A stretch of DNA of 64,000 nt from assembly GCA_020310875.1 (NCBI GenBank), contig CM035414.1, positions 199,939,260 to 200,003,259 of the forward strand, read 5' to 3'. Shown here piece by piece: positions 1 to 10,690 of the stretch. Source of the stretch: Ceratopteris richardii (taxonomy: Eukaryota; Streptophyta; Polypodiopsida; Polypodiales; Pteridaceae). The position numbers and the translations under genes were made by a program. Positions within the stretch are counted from its first letter, which is position 1. Every line of letters starts with the position of its first letter. Under the pieces are notes generated by a model, which was not told where the DNA came from, made no database searches, and saw only the letters and a list, made by a program, of their open reading frames with translations.

Positions 1-552
1 AGATGCTTTAAGATGCACTCTATGATATGTGAGTGCTACTTTGTATTATGCATTGTTTTATGAAATTGGTGCAAAATTGTAGGTTCATGGATATGCGGAT
101 CAAATTGGGTTGGTAGTATTCCATATAGACGATCTGTTAGTGGCTTTCTATTCTCACTTGGGAGTAAAACTATTACATGGAGCATTAAGAAGCAACCCAC
201 TATTGCTTTGTCAAGTATAGAGGTGCTTCAATGGCAACATGTGAAGCATCATGGCTTAAGATGCTACTTGCTAATTTAGGTATGGAAGTGCAAAAACCTT
301 TCATCATCTATTGTGATAATCTTAGCAGCATATAGTTAGCATGAAAGCTTGTTTTTCATTCTAGAACAAATCATATCAAGGTACATTATCATTTCATCAA
401 GGAAAAGGTATTAGTAGGTGATACTAATCTTGTTTATGTGAGGACAGATGAGTAGGTTGGTGATATTTTCACTAAAGCACTTGGAGCAGAGAAGCTGAAG
501 AAGTTTCAGAAGATTCTTGGATTACATGACATGATGTTGAGCTTGAGGGGAG
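1..552 (+). pseudogene. Copia pol 3' end: RNase H fragment (family C)
   Basis: The plus-strand translation, across frame breaks, matches the C-terminal part of the minus-strand copia polyprotein at 61178-63097: the HGYTDADW-like start of RNase H (about 90-130), the SKKQPIVALSS block (about 185-220), the catalytic-region DNLS block (about 310-335), the FHARTKH block and the terminal ADIFTKAL block. RNase H degrades RNA of the RNA:DNA hybrid during reverse transcription. The copy starts at the window edge, has several in-frame stops (for example in the QLAR block near 335) and frameshifts, and ends at a polypurine tract just before an LTR start. It is a dead copy of the family seen near the right end of the window. 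Confidence 0.85.
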
Positions 553-645
553 TGTTGAGATATCAATCTCAACATGTGATAATCGAGGATGACACCTATC
601 ACTTTTCATTTCTCTAACATGTATAGTGGTTATTCCAATATATGT
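553..645 (+). repeat. Truncated LTR start (family C)
   Basis: TGTTGAGATATC follows the purine-rich stretch gcttgaggggag, exactly as at the LTR boundary of the family C element at 61183. Similarity to that LTR continues through the ATGTATAGTGG and CCAATATATGTC blocks and is then lost, so only about 90 bp of an LTR of roughly 380-440 bp remains. Confidence 0.7.
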
Positions 646-2399
646 CTTATCATATCATTTTTTAGGGATCACATTTATCTCTGACCTACAATCAATTAAG
701 GCTAGAGCTAAATACAATTCTCTTTTGTATCCTAACTTTATTTTAACTTTTGGTGTTCCTCTTGCCCAAAATTTTCTATTGTATTGACTTTATGATTCCC
801 TTGGTTCTTCATAAGGTATCATAGGACCAAGAGAATTTCTATTTATTTGACCCATTTCAAGTTCATCATCATCAAATTCAAAAGAGTCAATCAGGGTAAT
901 AGCCTCATTCATTACCTATTATGTAACCTCATGTGATTCTTCCATCTTAATATCTTGAGGCAATGAGAATCTTTTTCTTTTTATTAACTTAATAAAATAA
1001 TTTTTGAATTCAAATTTTGCAATTGAAAACACTTGTTCTAAAGACATTGTAACATGACTTTTTAAAATTATGTCATTTAGAATCTCCTTGGCATCATTTT
1101 TCTTATCAAGTTCAGAAATTAGTACAACCTTAGGAGATTTCTTTTTCTTCTTTTGACTCTCACCCTCCTGAATATTTCATGGTGTTCAGCAACTTCTTGT
1201 TTCTTTTTAAGTTGATATTTCACTTCTCCTTGAATTTTAATACGTTTCTTTTGGTTTTGATTTTCTTTCACACGTCTCTTCCCTCCTCTAATCTCTTTTC
1301 TCTTAGCTTCATCTTGAGAAGTGGACGACTCTTCAAATTGAACTTTCTTCTCACTATTCTTAGTATTTTCCTCTTCTTCCTTATCTTTTCCTCTGGTTAC
1401 CTACCTTTCAGGATCCACTTCTTCTTGTATTTCATCTCTCTTTCTCTTTTCCTCGATATTGGCAATATATGAGCAAACCAAGAATTGATCAACATGAGAC
1501 TTCCAAGCAATTTTTTGCATGATTCCATCTAGCACTCTCAGTAAAGCTTCAATTTGAGTAAATCTTTTGTGATTGAGGCTTTTCTATTTCTTTCTTAGTT
1601 TCCTCTAATGGCTCTAATCTAGCTACGATGTGCTTGCATTAGCGTTTGATAGATTTTCATTTAGTTTCTTCATTCCTCCCTTCGCCCAATTTATAAGTGG
1701 GGATAGGCAAGTTCTTAAATCATATAATTTTTTATCCATATCTACAACTAATTGGTGCTCATTCACTAAATTCAATTCTTTGTATGCATAGGAGAAGTGC
1801 TCCTATGCATCATACCAGAAACACCTTCATCTACTTCTTTGCCTTTCATTAAATCTAGTATTTCCTTTATACATGGACTACATTGGAGGCATATGATATT
1901 GTTGTCTAATTGACTGAACTAGAGGGGTAGCTTGGGACATCACTTAAGCTTGGTGAATACTTGATATGGGCATATAATTTCCTTGAATTAGATTTGCATT
2001 ACTTGTTCCTGGCTGAGAAGAACTAGCATCATGATATCCCATTGAACACACCATGTTATGAAGGCTAGCCATCTCTTTTGATAGATATGCTTACATCAAC
2101 ATAACATTCTCCAATTTTTTACCCATAATCTCTAGTTCCAGCTCCAATGGGGTTTTAGATATAGATACAATGTTGGTTGTAGCTACTATTACAAATACAT
2201 TTGGTTCCATTGGTATTGGTGTTTCTTTGGGCTGAAATTGAGTTTGTTGTGTTGACCTATCATAGAGGATAGACTACCATTGCTTCATTTGAGCAACTAC
2301 CTATACTTCTCTTCTCATATTTTGTCAACTATCAGTAAGCCCAAATCTTTTCTCAAGTTCTTCGATCCTCCTCATTAGAAGAAAAAATGAGCCCGACAT
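646..2399 (-). pseudogene. Decayed gag-like retroelement polyprotein
   Basis: No long ORF survives, but the minus strand reads coherently across stops. It begins near 2399 with MSGSFFLLMRRIEELEKRF, a coiled-coil-like start, continues through a P/Q-rich stretch (about 2280-1950), a charged K/E/R-rich low-complexity block (about 1480-1150) and a hydrophobic helix-like block (about 1100-960). This order (coiled coil, then Lys/Glu-rich linker) is common in plant Ty3/gypsy gag-protease precursors, but I see no zinc knuckle or D-T/S-G protease signature, so the family is an inference. The plus-strand frame at 1179-1472 is an antisense shadow of the charged block. Confidence 0.35.
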
Positions 2400-2639
2400 G
2401 GACCTTGCAAGGATTCCTAACTTTTAGGGATTAAAAAGCTAAATCCAAGAGATTAAGGGGACATGTGAAACCACTAGTGGTATTCTCTAATAAAAGATTA
2501 GTTCTAACATCAATTTGTTTGCATTATGAAAGGGAATAAATTGTGGCCTTTGGATGCTTCAAATGAATGGCCAAGTTTTAGATGTGAGTGATATGAGAGA
2601 GAAGACGTCTGACAAAAATATATGCATGGGGACTCTCAT

Positions 2640-3110
2640 GGACACTCTATGCAGAAATTTCCACCCTTGGATCAAATGTAGTTGGATGAAAATCCGCATT
2701 TGGGGCTGAGCTACACCTTGTGAATGGTATGAGCCCTTAGATCAATGCCAAATCAAATGGATAACCACACTCGGGGCTGAGATAATTGTCAGGATGCCTT
2801 CAGCCATTGGATTGCATTGTCATCCAATGGAGGACAATAAAAGGTGCCTTTCTAATGATGGGTATCCTTGTCAACCATTGGATCAAGATTAGATCCAATG
2901 GCCACAATATAAGGCACCTAACACTCATGAGATTCAATCATAGCCACTAGATCTCAACCTCGATCCAAGGGTGGACATTAAAAGGCACATTTTTGAAGGC
3001 TTCCTTGATCTCAACCATCAAATTTTAAATCCAAGGGCCCAAGTGTAAAGTTCTCTTGACTTTTGCCATTCAACCTCAATCATTGGATCTTGGGGATAAT
3101 CCAAGGAATC
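2640..3110. repeat. Degenerate repeats with TTGGATC/GATCCAA inverted motifs
   Basis: Roughly 60-80 bp units, very diverged, repeat the phrases 'cattggatc', 'atccaatgg' and 'ataaaaggcacc'. At least two contain an inverted pair: CCATTGGAT 2804-2812 with ATCCAATGG 2822-2830, and CCATTGGATC 2875-2884 with GATCCAATGG 2892-2901. Non-coding; possibly the leader or LTR of the decayed gag at 646-2399, whose start lies just to the left. Confidence 0.5.
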
Positions 3111-5335
3111 TAGTTCATTTGCAAGCCTTTCAAAACCATTCAAATGGCTAAAGCGATGAGTTCAAGGTGGCTTTCTCCTCTTTGACCACACAAAAAGAAG
3201 GGAAGCATATACCTAGCCTCTATGATTAAGGGACTAGACTGTGGTCACCACCCACTTCTTATTGGTCCATCACTAAACACTCCTTAATCTAAAAGGCCCA
3301 TGCATGGCTCATTTTTCCCCTAATGTTGACTTGATTCCTATCTTCAAGACTAAGAATCCTGAGGAAGTATATTGCGAGATCCAAGTTTAGATATCTCGAT
3401 CAACTTGAGAGAGTTGAGAAATATTCTCAAGAACTCATTAAAGAAGTGTGTTAGGGAAGCTATAGGCTTAGGGAAATGAATCCACCTTAAAAAAATCCAT
3501 CCGATTGTGCTAATTGAAATCCTCCAAATGGAATATCTTATGAAGCTCTTCCTTGAAGTTGTCCCAATTCTTGTTCATATATAAATGGATAAAATCCATG
3601 ATTCAAAGTGATGCATAAGAATTTCTTCAGGTAGTCCTTGGGTTTGAGCTTGCCCTTGAAAGATATCTAGATACTTGATTACATTAAGTCAAGTGAATTT
3701 GCCTTTATCCTTAAGAATGGCTTGCACCAATCTTGCCTCTTCTTTCTCTATCATAACTCCCTTAAAAACTTCCTCCATTTCTCTTTAGGTCTAAAGTTGG
3801 TCTTTTCTCAAGATTTTTAGCTCTACATTATAGATTTCTCTTTTGGCTCCTAATGCTAGAACTAATTTCTTAACCTAGGTATATATCTAGAATCGATCTT
3901 TTCACTCTATGGTTTGATTCTTCTTCTCTAGTTTATGTCTAGAATTGGATTTCTGCGCTTCATTTATATCTAAAGTTGATTCTATCTCTAGGTTTTTAAG
4001 ACTAGAGATTGAATTAACTTTAGAGATTAGTTCCTTGAGTTGAGACCTACTTCTAGGATTTGAGTTCTTTGATTTTTCTCTTCATGATCTAGTCTTTTCA
4101 ATCTTTTCCAAGCTTAAGATACTTCTTGCATTTTGCTACTTAATTCTTATTTCTTGACTTATTAACCCTTGATTTTCATGAGTTTGATCACGGTTGGATC
4201 TTTTTTTCTCTTCGTTTTGTTTGATTTTCTTATTTGTGAATGTCCTTGAATACTTTTTATTTTTGGTTTCTAATTTTTTTTCTTCTACCCTATTTGTTTT
4301 TTATTGTTTAATTAGAAAAAAAAATCTTTACAAGATTAATTTTGGATTTTTAATCTTCTCTTTTTTTATGAATTTCTTTCTTTTTTTTATGTTTTTAGGT
4401 TTTTAGGGTTTTTTATTTTGTTTATGTTATTTTTATGGTTCTTTTAATAAAATTAAGATAAACTAAAATGATTGCATAGCTTTCTAACTAAGACAACTGG
4501 TTGGAAAGTGCACACAATGTATTCCTAATGCATATTATGAGTGATCACATGTACTCAAAAACAACCATTCTCTTTGAGTGCTTGAATGCAATGAATTTAA
4601 ATAACTTGAAAGAACGAATACCTAAACGTTTATGTTTTGCCATTGAGGCCCAATTTTAAGTGTAGTGAAAATACTCATATCAATTTAAATCCTAAATACA
4701 AAAAGAGACTACTTGTGCCATGTGCTCTATTGTTTTGAAGGTATGGGTATCACGGAGAGGATCTCCAAAGCAATCACCAAGTAGTCGTGTCACTTCCCAT
4801 CGGGCTCAATCTTTCGAAAAGATAGGGGTCTATTATATGATGGTTGGGTGGATAAGTCCTACCTCCAGTCCCTTTCGCATGGGGATACACATTGGGTGCC
4901 TTTTAGGGATAGTCAGAGCTACCTCTCTTGCGCTTCAAGGGGAGCAGAGAGTTATGTAGTTGTAGTAAGAGAAACTCATAGATGAAAGACATATTTATAA
5001 ATCTTAGTTACAAGAGATGATATAGAAGGAGAGAAGAAGAAACTGACATAAATAAATTAGTGGAAGAAGGTACATGATCACTATTCATCGATAATAAAAT
5101 TGTAATTTTATGAGATGTGCAATGGAATGGGTGTAAACCCATAATACAAAAAATAGATGCTTATACAAGGTGTTGGTAATCTAGATTAAAAGAATATTAA
5201 ATAGGTCAAGATCCAAACATCAGACGAGTTGCAGCTTCACATCATGCCATGTTAACTTTGTCACTCGCTATGGGCACATTGACTCTTTGATAGTGCATTT
5301 GAAATAATAAAAATATGCATGAAAAAAAGACTATA
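3111..5335. other. Unassigned AT-rich DNA
   Basis: No recognisable gene. From about 3880 to 4130 short diverged repeats of a 'tctagaattgatt' type occur; 4190-4440 is T-rich. A patch of higher GC at 4720-4955 is open on the plus strand for 79 codons but has no recognisable domain. Open frames here have biased composition and are probably chance. Confidence 0.4.
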
Positions 5336-5885
5336 ATTTAGTTTATTTATTTTTCTTCTTCATTTTCTTTTTATTTTTTTCTTTATATATTGTGTTTCTT
5401 TTATTTTTCTTTTTATTTATTTTTCTTTACATTTTATTATTCTTTTTATATCTTTTTCTTGTTATTTAATTTCCTTTATATTTTATTCTTCTTTTTTTAT
5501 ATCTTTTTTATATATTTTCTTTTTCTTCTTATACTTTTAAGTTTTTATTATTTACTTAATTTCTTTATTTCCGTATTCTACCTTTCTTTTTATACACTTA
5601 TTTCTTTTCATTTATAATACCTAAGTTATTTTTATTTCTATTTTACTTTTATTATTATATACACTAGTTCCTTTTATTTACTTATACAATTTATTAATTT
5701 ATTCTCTTTTATTTTTTATTTACTTATTATTTACATGTTTCTTTTCTTTTCAATAATTCCTAAAATTTATCTACAATTTTATTATTTTATTTATTACTAA
5801 TTATGTAAATTTTATTTACATTTTACTTTTATATTAAAATAAACATATATTTATGATCGTCTTCTTGTTCTTTTTATTTACTAAG
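5336..5885. repeat. T-rich low-complexity tract
   Basis: About 550 bp made almost only of T and A with sparse C (repeating TTTATTTTTCTTT-like words). The 75-codon plus-strand frame inside it encodes only F, L, Y, S and I and is not a gene. The tract is a strand-asymmetric homopurine/homopyrimidine-like region on the A-rich complement. Confidence 0.8.
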
Positions 5886-5959
5886 CAATTAATTAATAAT
5901 AAATAATAAAAAAATTAAACAAGACTAAAACAACAAAACAAAACAAACAAACAAACAAA

Positions 5960-6240
5960 TTAAACTCTCTCTCTCTCTCACTCTCTCTCTCTACGAATGT
6001 GTGTATATTGTATATGCTAAATTATTTCATCTCTTCCTTTTGTGTATTTGTTCTCTTAGCACTCGAATAGTTCATCTCTTCCTTCTATGTGTTTGCTCCA
6101 TCATGATGGGGGGAGGGTAGATATATGGGATCTCTCTCTCTCTCTCTCCCTCTCTCACTCTCTCTCTCCAGGCTACCAAATGCCTCTAGAGATGGAGAGG
6201 GGAGGAGGGTAAAGAGATAGTTCCTCTCACTCTCTCTCAA
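5960..6240. repeat. CT microsatellites with dispersed repeat R2 (first copy)
   Basis: (CT)n tracts at about 5965-5993, 6131-6176 and 6226-6240 flank a 140-bp sequence (about 5998-6140) containing 'ttcatctcttcc', 'tgtttgct' and 'gagggtagatatatggga'. The same cassette recurs at 8937-9080 and again at 9098-9190. Confidence 0.7.
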
Positions 6241-6589
6241 CTATCTCAGAGCACGCATAAGAGAAGAAAACAAAAAAGTACATGCAAATGAATTAAAAGG
6301 GAAAAGCATAAAATTATTCATATATAATCACATGAGGATTAACACACTTTATTTAGCTAGGATCTTTTTCAGCTTGCACATATGTCCATACGTAAATAGC
6401 TAAGGACTATACCTTTCTATATTCAAATAGTTATTTATTTTCCTCTCAATTCTTTTGTTTATTATTTTAGCCTATGGATTAAATGAACACTTTATTTACA
6501 TAGACACAAATAAATACATCAATTTACATTCACATCCATTCACACATATATACACACAAAGGTTACATACACAGAAAGGTTTATACATA

Positions 6590-7065
6590 CATACACATAG
6601 GGGTTGCAAGCACACTTAGGGTTTTCATGCAAATTAAATGTATAGGGTTCACGCATATGGGTCTTAGGGTAGATACATTTACATGGGTGCCATTTACACA
6701 CACTCAATTTGGGTTGCACATTAGGGTTTTTAGGGTAGTTATGGTTTATAATTAGGGTTTTAGGGTTCCATCTTTAGGGTTTGAACTTAGGGAATTAACA
6801 TGAAGGGTTATTAGACTAATCAAAATTTTAACACATTCACACTTAGGGTTTCATATGGATACATATATACATTCATTGGTTTACTTATGGTTTATATATT
6901 CACACACTAGGGTTCTAGGGTTTTTAGACAAGGATCTTAGGGTTTTCCATTTATATACATTAGGGTTTAGAGGATTTTTAGACAAAGGGTTCTATGTGTT
7001 ATTAGATTAATCAAAATTTTCATATAATTATGGATAAGTACTAGGGTTTATAGGAAATTAGGGTT
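6590..7065. repeat. Dispersed telomere-like TTTAGGG motifs
   Basis: Within about 470 bp the motif AGGGTTT/TTAGGG occurs more than a dozen times (for example near 6620, 6650, 6725, 6735, 6758, 6765, 6775, 6845, 6910, 6920, 6940, 6962, 7043 and 7058), often preceded by cacac or att. The plant telomere unit is TTTAGGG. Units are separated by unrelated AT-rich sequence, so this is a degenerate interstitial array rather than a telomere. Confidence 0.6.
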
Positions 7066-7728
7066 TCTAATAATCACACATGGTTTCACACACATATACA
7101 ATTGGAAATTATCATCACTCACTCAAAGACATTGAGGTATTGAACATATATATACAGCTTAATGTTTTTGGCTCATCTTCTTCTTTTTGCAAGTAGTGGA
7201 CCATAAGAATCATTGGTTGCACTCATAATAATGAACAAAATTGAGAATAAACTTCAAACTTTATAATCCATCACCACAAGGCATTTTAGTCAACACCGAC
7301 CATGTATACACAAATAAAATCAACTATTATGACTTTGCATACCAAAGACAACTAGGGTGTACACACATGATTCAAACCAATTTATGGACACCATCCAAGG
7401 CACAAACTTACATGCTACCAACACTTGTCAATCAAATTCTACGCATATCACAACCAGTTCATGAACGGAAGCCAAAGCATATATATATATTTATGGACAA
7501 GATAATAAGACCCCAACCAAGCAATAAACAAGGTGACAATCAATATGTGGAAATCCAGCAAGGGTTTCACATTTACATACACCAAACATTGTCTGCATGT
7601 GTTGACACCAACACAAGATATACACATAAATATACATATAAGATCAAAACAATATTGAATCCCAAATTTTAGTTTAATCTTCAATGTGAGTACCTTGTAC
7701 CAAGCAAAATGACTGACTTGTAGATAAA

Positions 7729-7786
<58 letters not shown>

Positions 7787-8412
7787 CTGAAATGATATAT
7801 GATCTCTAATGAACTCTTCCCCATCATAAAAATATGATAACCATCATTAGCAATCATTTTTTCATTCCGATCATAGATGCCATCTTTTCTTGAATATATT
7901 CATTCTCCTCATAACCACCATTGCCTATGACATCTTTGGCAAAGCTAGGAATGACTACATCAAGGGAAGCATGTATTTCCAAGCTTCATCCTTAAGAGAG
8001 ATATTAAATAGTTATTTTTTTGCATTACATTCTTGAATTCTATTTCTACAACACATACTTTTCATGAACATGAGGAAAAATGCTCAGCCCATTCAACACA
8101 AAAGTTGATACCATAGTCAATGGCGACTAGTTCAAAGTGGAGATCTACCTTTGAATAAAAATGTTTATCAAAATAGCATGAAGTTTCTCCCACAAGAGCT
8201 TGCCACCTCTCTTGAATCTCACACATACATGAGTGATAGTGAGCTTTAATAGTTGAGATAGACAAGAATGCACTAGAGAATATAAGTTTTGCATCCTTTT
8301 TTTTTACTTTTCCAAGTGTTCACCCTTCTCAAGAGCTCCCTAACGACTAACACTACACCTCCGAAATCCATCAATGACCAATTCATCAAAAAGCTTGAAC
8401 CAAGTTTATTCA
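7066..8412. other. Unassigned DNA with a 143-codon open frame
   Basis: The longest plus-strand frame is 7241-7672 (143 codons, rich in N, T, Y, I, Q). I recognise no domain, signal peptide or membrane segment, and its composition follows the AT-rich base composition, so it is more likely chance than a gene. A 67-codon minus-strand frame (8062-8265) is equally unrecognised. A TA microsatellite lies at 7731-7785. Confidence 0.3.
7731..7785. repeat. (TA)n microsatellite
   Basis: About 27 uninterrupted AT/TA dinucleotides between 'aaaattaa' and 'gctgaaatg'. Confidence 0.95.
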
Positions 8413-8855
8413 TCAATAACCAAGGCTATTTGTGCTTATGACCCCACATTTGAAACCTTTAGAATCTCTCAATGAGCTCATATATATCCCCCACTTCCAA
8501 AACTCATGGTTCCATTCCCAAGGAAAATCTGAGATAGTGTGAGAATCTTGAACTGCACATGCCAAATCATTGGGAGATTTTTCATAGTATTTGAGCTTAT
8601 ACAACCCACAACATAAAATGCCAAGGGCAATAATAACATCACCATTTGACATATCATGAGTTGTACATCTGTCATCAACAAAATTGACAACCAAGCTGAT
8701 TTGGTTGATGTTGAAACTGACGATAGATTTTTCTTGATCCCTAGCACAAACAAAGCATTTGACAATGTGAAAGAACTGCCATCAACAATAGTCAAAATGG
8801 TCTTACCAACTTCGATTATAGGATAAGATGAGTTTCTAGCATATGTGACAATACT
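8413..8855 (-). pseudogene. Copia fragment: post-protease/pre-integrase region
   Basis: The minus strand encodes a segment (LTIVDGSSFTLxxALFV, then IKKNLxSVS, then FVDDRCTxHDxSNGDVIIA) that closely matches the same region of the neighbouring copia relic at about 11640-11900. The block lies just downstream of the aspartic protease in copia polyproteins. It ends abruptly in a (TCCC)n tract at 8856 on one side and in unassigned sequence on the other. Two overlapping frames show at least one frameshift. It is a second, separate broken copy. Confidence 0.7.
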
Positions 8856-9209
8856 CCCTATTCCTCCCTCCCTCCCTCCCTCCCTCCCTCTCTCTCTCCC
8901 TCCCTCCCTCCCTCCCTCCCTCTCTCTCTCTCTGTGTGTGTGTGTATATTGTCTACGCTAAATTAATTCATCTCTTCATTTTGTGTTTGCTCTCTCACCA
9001 CTTGATTACTTCATCTCTTCATTCTATATGTTTGCTCTATCATAGATGGGACGAGGGTAGATATATGGGAATTCTCTCTCTCTCTCTCTGTCTCTCTCTT
9101 TTGTGTTTGCTCTCACAGCACTTGATTAGTTCATCTCTTCATTCTGTGTGTTTGCTCTATCATAGATGGGACGAGGGTAGATATATGGGAATTCTCTCTC
9201 TCTCTCTCA
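8856..9209. repeat. (TCCC)n/(TC)n/(TG)n microsatellites and two tandem copies of repeat R2
   Basis: A compound microsatellite (TCCC, then TC, then TG, 8860-8946) is followed by a copy of the R2 cassette (8937-9080), a CT tract, a second partial copy (9098-9190) and another CT tract (9191-9209). The last CT tract abuts the broken end of a copia RT gene. The plus-strand 92-codon frame here (8936-9214) is translated repeat. Confidence 0.8.
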
Positions 9210-10690
9210 TATAATTGTTTCTATATGTATAAATTCAATGCCCAAGAAATAATGCAACACACTAAGATCTTTCATGCGAAATCCTTGCATAAGGAGTTTC
9301 TTTACCATTTTAATGCTTCCTTTGTTATCACCACCTAGAGTCAAGTCATCAACATAAATAGCCATAGTCGTAAAGCCATCATCACCCTTCCTTGCATATA
9401 ATGAATGATCTGCATCACACATGGAAAATCCAATGGTAATTAAGTAATTAGAAATCCTTGCACTTGAAACACAAGGGGTTTGTTTAAGACCATACAAAGC
9501 CTTTTGCAACTTGCAAACATATTCTAGGTGCTTTGAATCCTCATATCCTTGTGGCTGGTCCATGTATACTTCTTCGTACAACTCACCATGTAAGAAAGCA
9601 TTCTTCACATCCATATGATGCAAAGTCCATCCTTTTTCTGTAGCTAATGCAACAAGTGCTCTAACAGTAGACATTTTAGCTATAGGGCTGAACATTTCCT
9701 CATAATCAATGCCATATGTCTATGCATATCCTTTTGCTACAAATTGTACTTTATACCTAGTTATGCTACCATCAGCATTGTGCTTTACCTTGTAAACCTA
9801 CTTACAACCTATGGGTTTATTTCCTTGAGGTAATGGAACCAACTTCCATGTCTCATTGCCATAAAGTGAAGCCATCACCTCATCCATAGCTTTCTCTTAA
9901 TCTGCATTTTCAATTGCATCTTGAAAACAAGAAGGTTCAACATCTTGTATTACCTTGGTCATGTAGGCACAATGATGAGCCATGTAAGTGTCATTGCACT
10001 GAATTCCGCATGGTCTGAGATCTTCTTGGTCTTATAACACTTCTCCTTGTATCATTTGCATGTGCCTTTCTTACTCATGGAGTCTTCACAGAGGGCAATC
10101 CAAGTTCCTCTTCAAGGCCCTTTTTTGAACCGCTTGAATCTCCATCAATGTCTTCAAAACTTGTAGATGTTTTACTACCAGCAGAAAGATTTTCTTTACT
10201 GATGTAGTTGATGAATTTGTTTGACTTTACTTTCCATGCAATCTTCCACTCCATGGATTTGAGTTGCAAGTATCTCTGGGGACACATCATGTCTACTAAA
10301 AAATTGAGATTCTAGACTTGATTTTTCAACATTTCCTTTTTCATTTGAGTCAAGATTAATTTCTTCTTTGGCACCTGCATAGAAGCTTGACATTTCATCA
10401 AACACCATATCTTTGCCTACCTTCACTTGTCATATGAATGGGTTATAACATTTATATCCATTTTGCTCAAGGGAGTACCCAATGAAGATACAATTTTGTG
10501 CGTTTGGATCAAGCTCCATCTCAACTCATCTGGAATATGTACATAAGCAATATAGCCAAATACTTTCATATGTGATAAGTTTGGCTTTTTACCTATAAAT
10601 TTCAGGTGTAAATTGATGTACCAACATCAATCGGAGTTCTATTCATGATGTATACAACAATGTGCACAACATTTGCTCAATATGTTTCAT
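9210..10690 (-). pseudogene. Copia reverse transcriptase and linker (family C)
   Basis: Minus-strand frames match the family C polyprotein at 61178-63951. From high to low coordinates: the integrase C-terminal/linker (FDEMSSFYAGAKEEINLD, about 10360-10430), the Ser/Asp-rich linker ending in GLPSVKTP (about 10080-10200), the RT start (TKVIQDVEPSCF-like, about 9900-9970), and the RT core with MDVKNAFLHGEL (about 9580-9620), KALYGLKQT (about 9475-9505) and an intact YVDD (9343-9354). The RT ends at EFIHIET next to a CT tract, so the RT thumb and RNase H are missing. At least four stops or frameshifts are present. It cannot make active enzyme. Confidence 0.88.

Noticed and set aside
1179..1472. 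97-codon hydrophobic plus-strand frame (F, L, S rich)
   Set aside because: It is the antisense shadow of a Lys/Glu-rich minus-strand gag-like region; antisense of K/E codons gives F/L/S.
5390..5617. 75-codon frame looking like a membrane protein
   Set aside because: Composed only of codons made of T and A with few C, in a low-complexity tract.
7241..7672. 143-codon plus-strand frame as a host gene
   Set aside because: No domain, no supporting context, AT-driven composition, and a 78-codon frame on the opposite strand.
5960..9209. CRISPR-like array from the regularly recurring CT blocks
   Set aside because: Spacing is irregular, units are simple dinucleotides, and the sequence is plant nuclear DNA.
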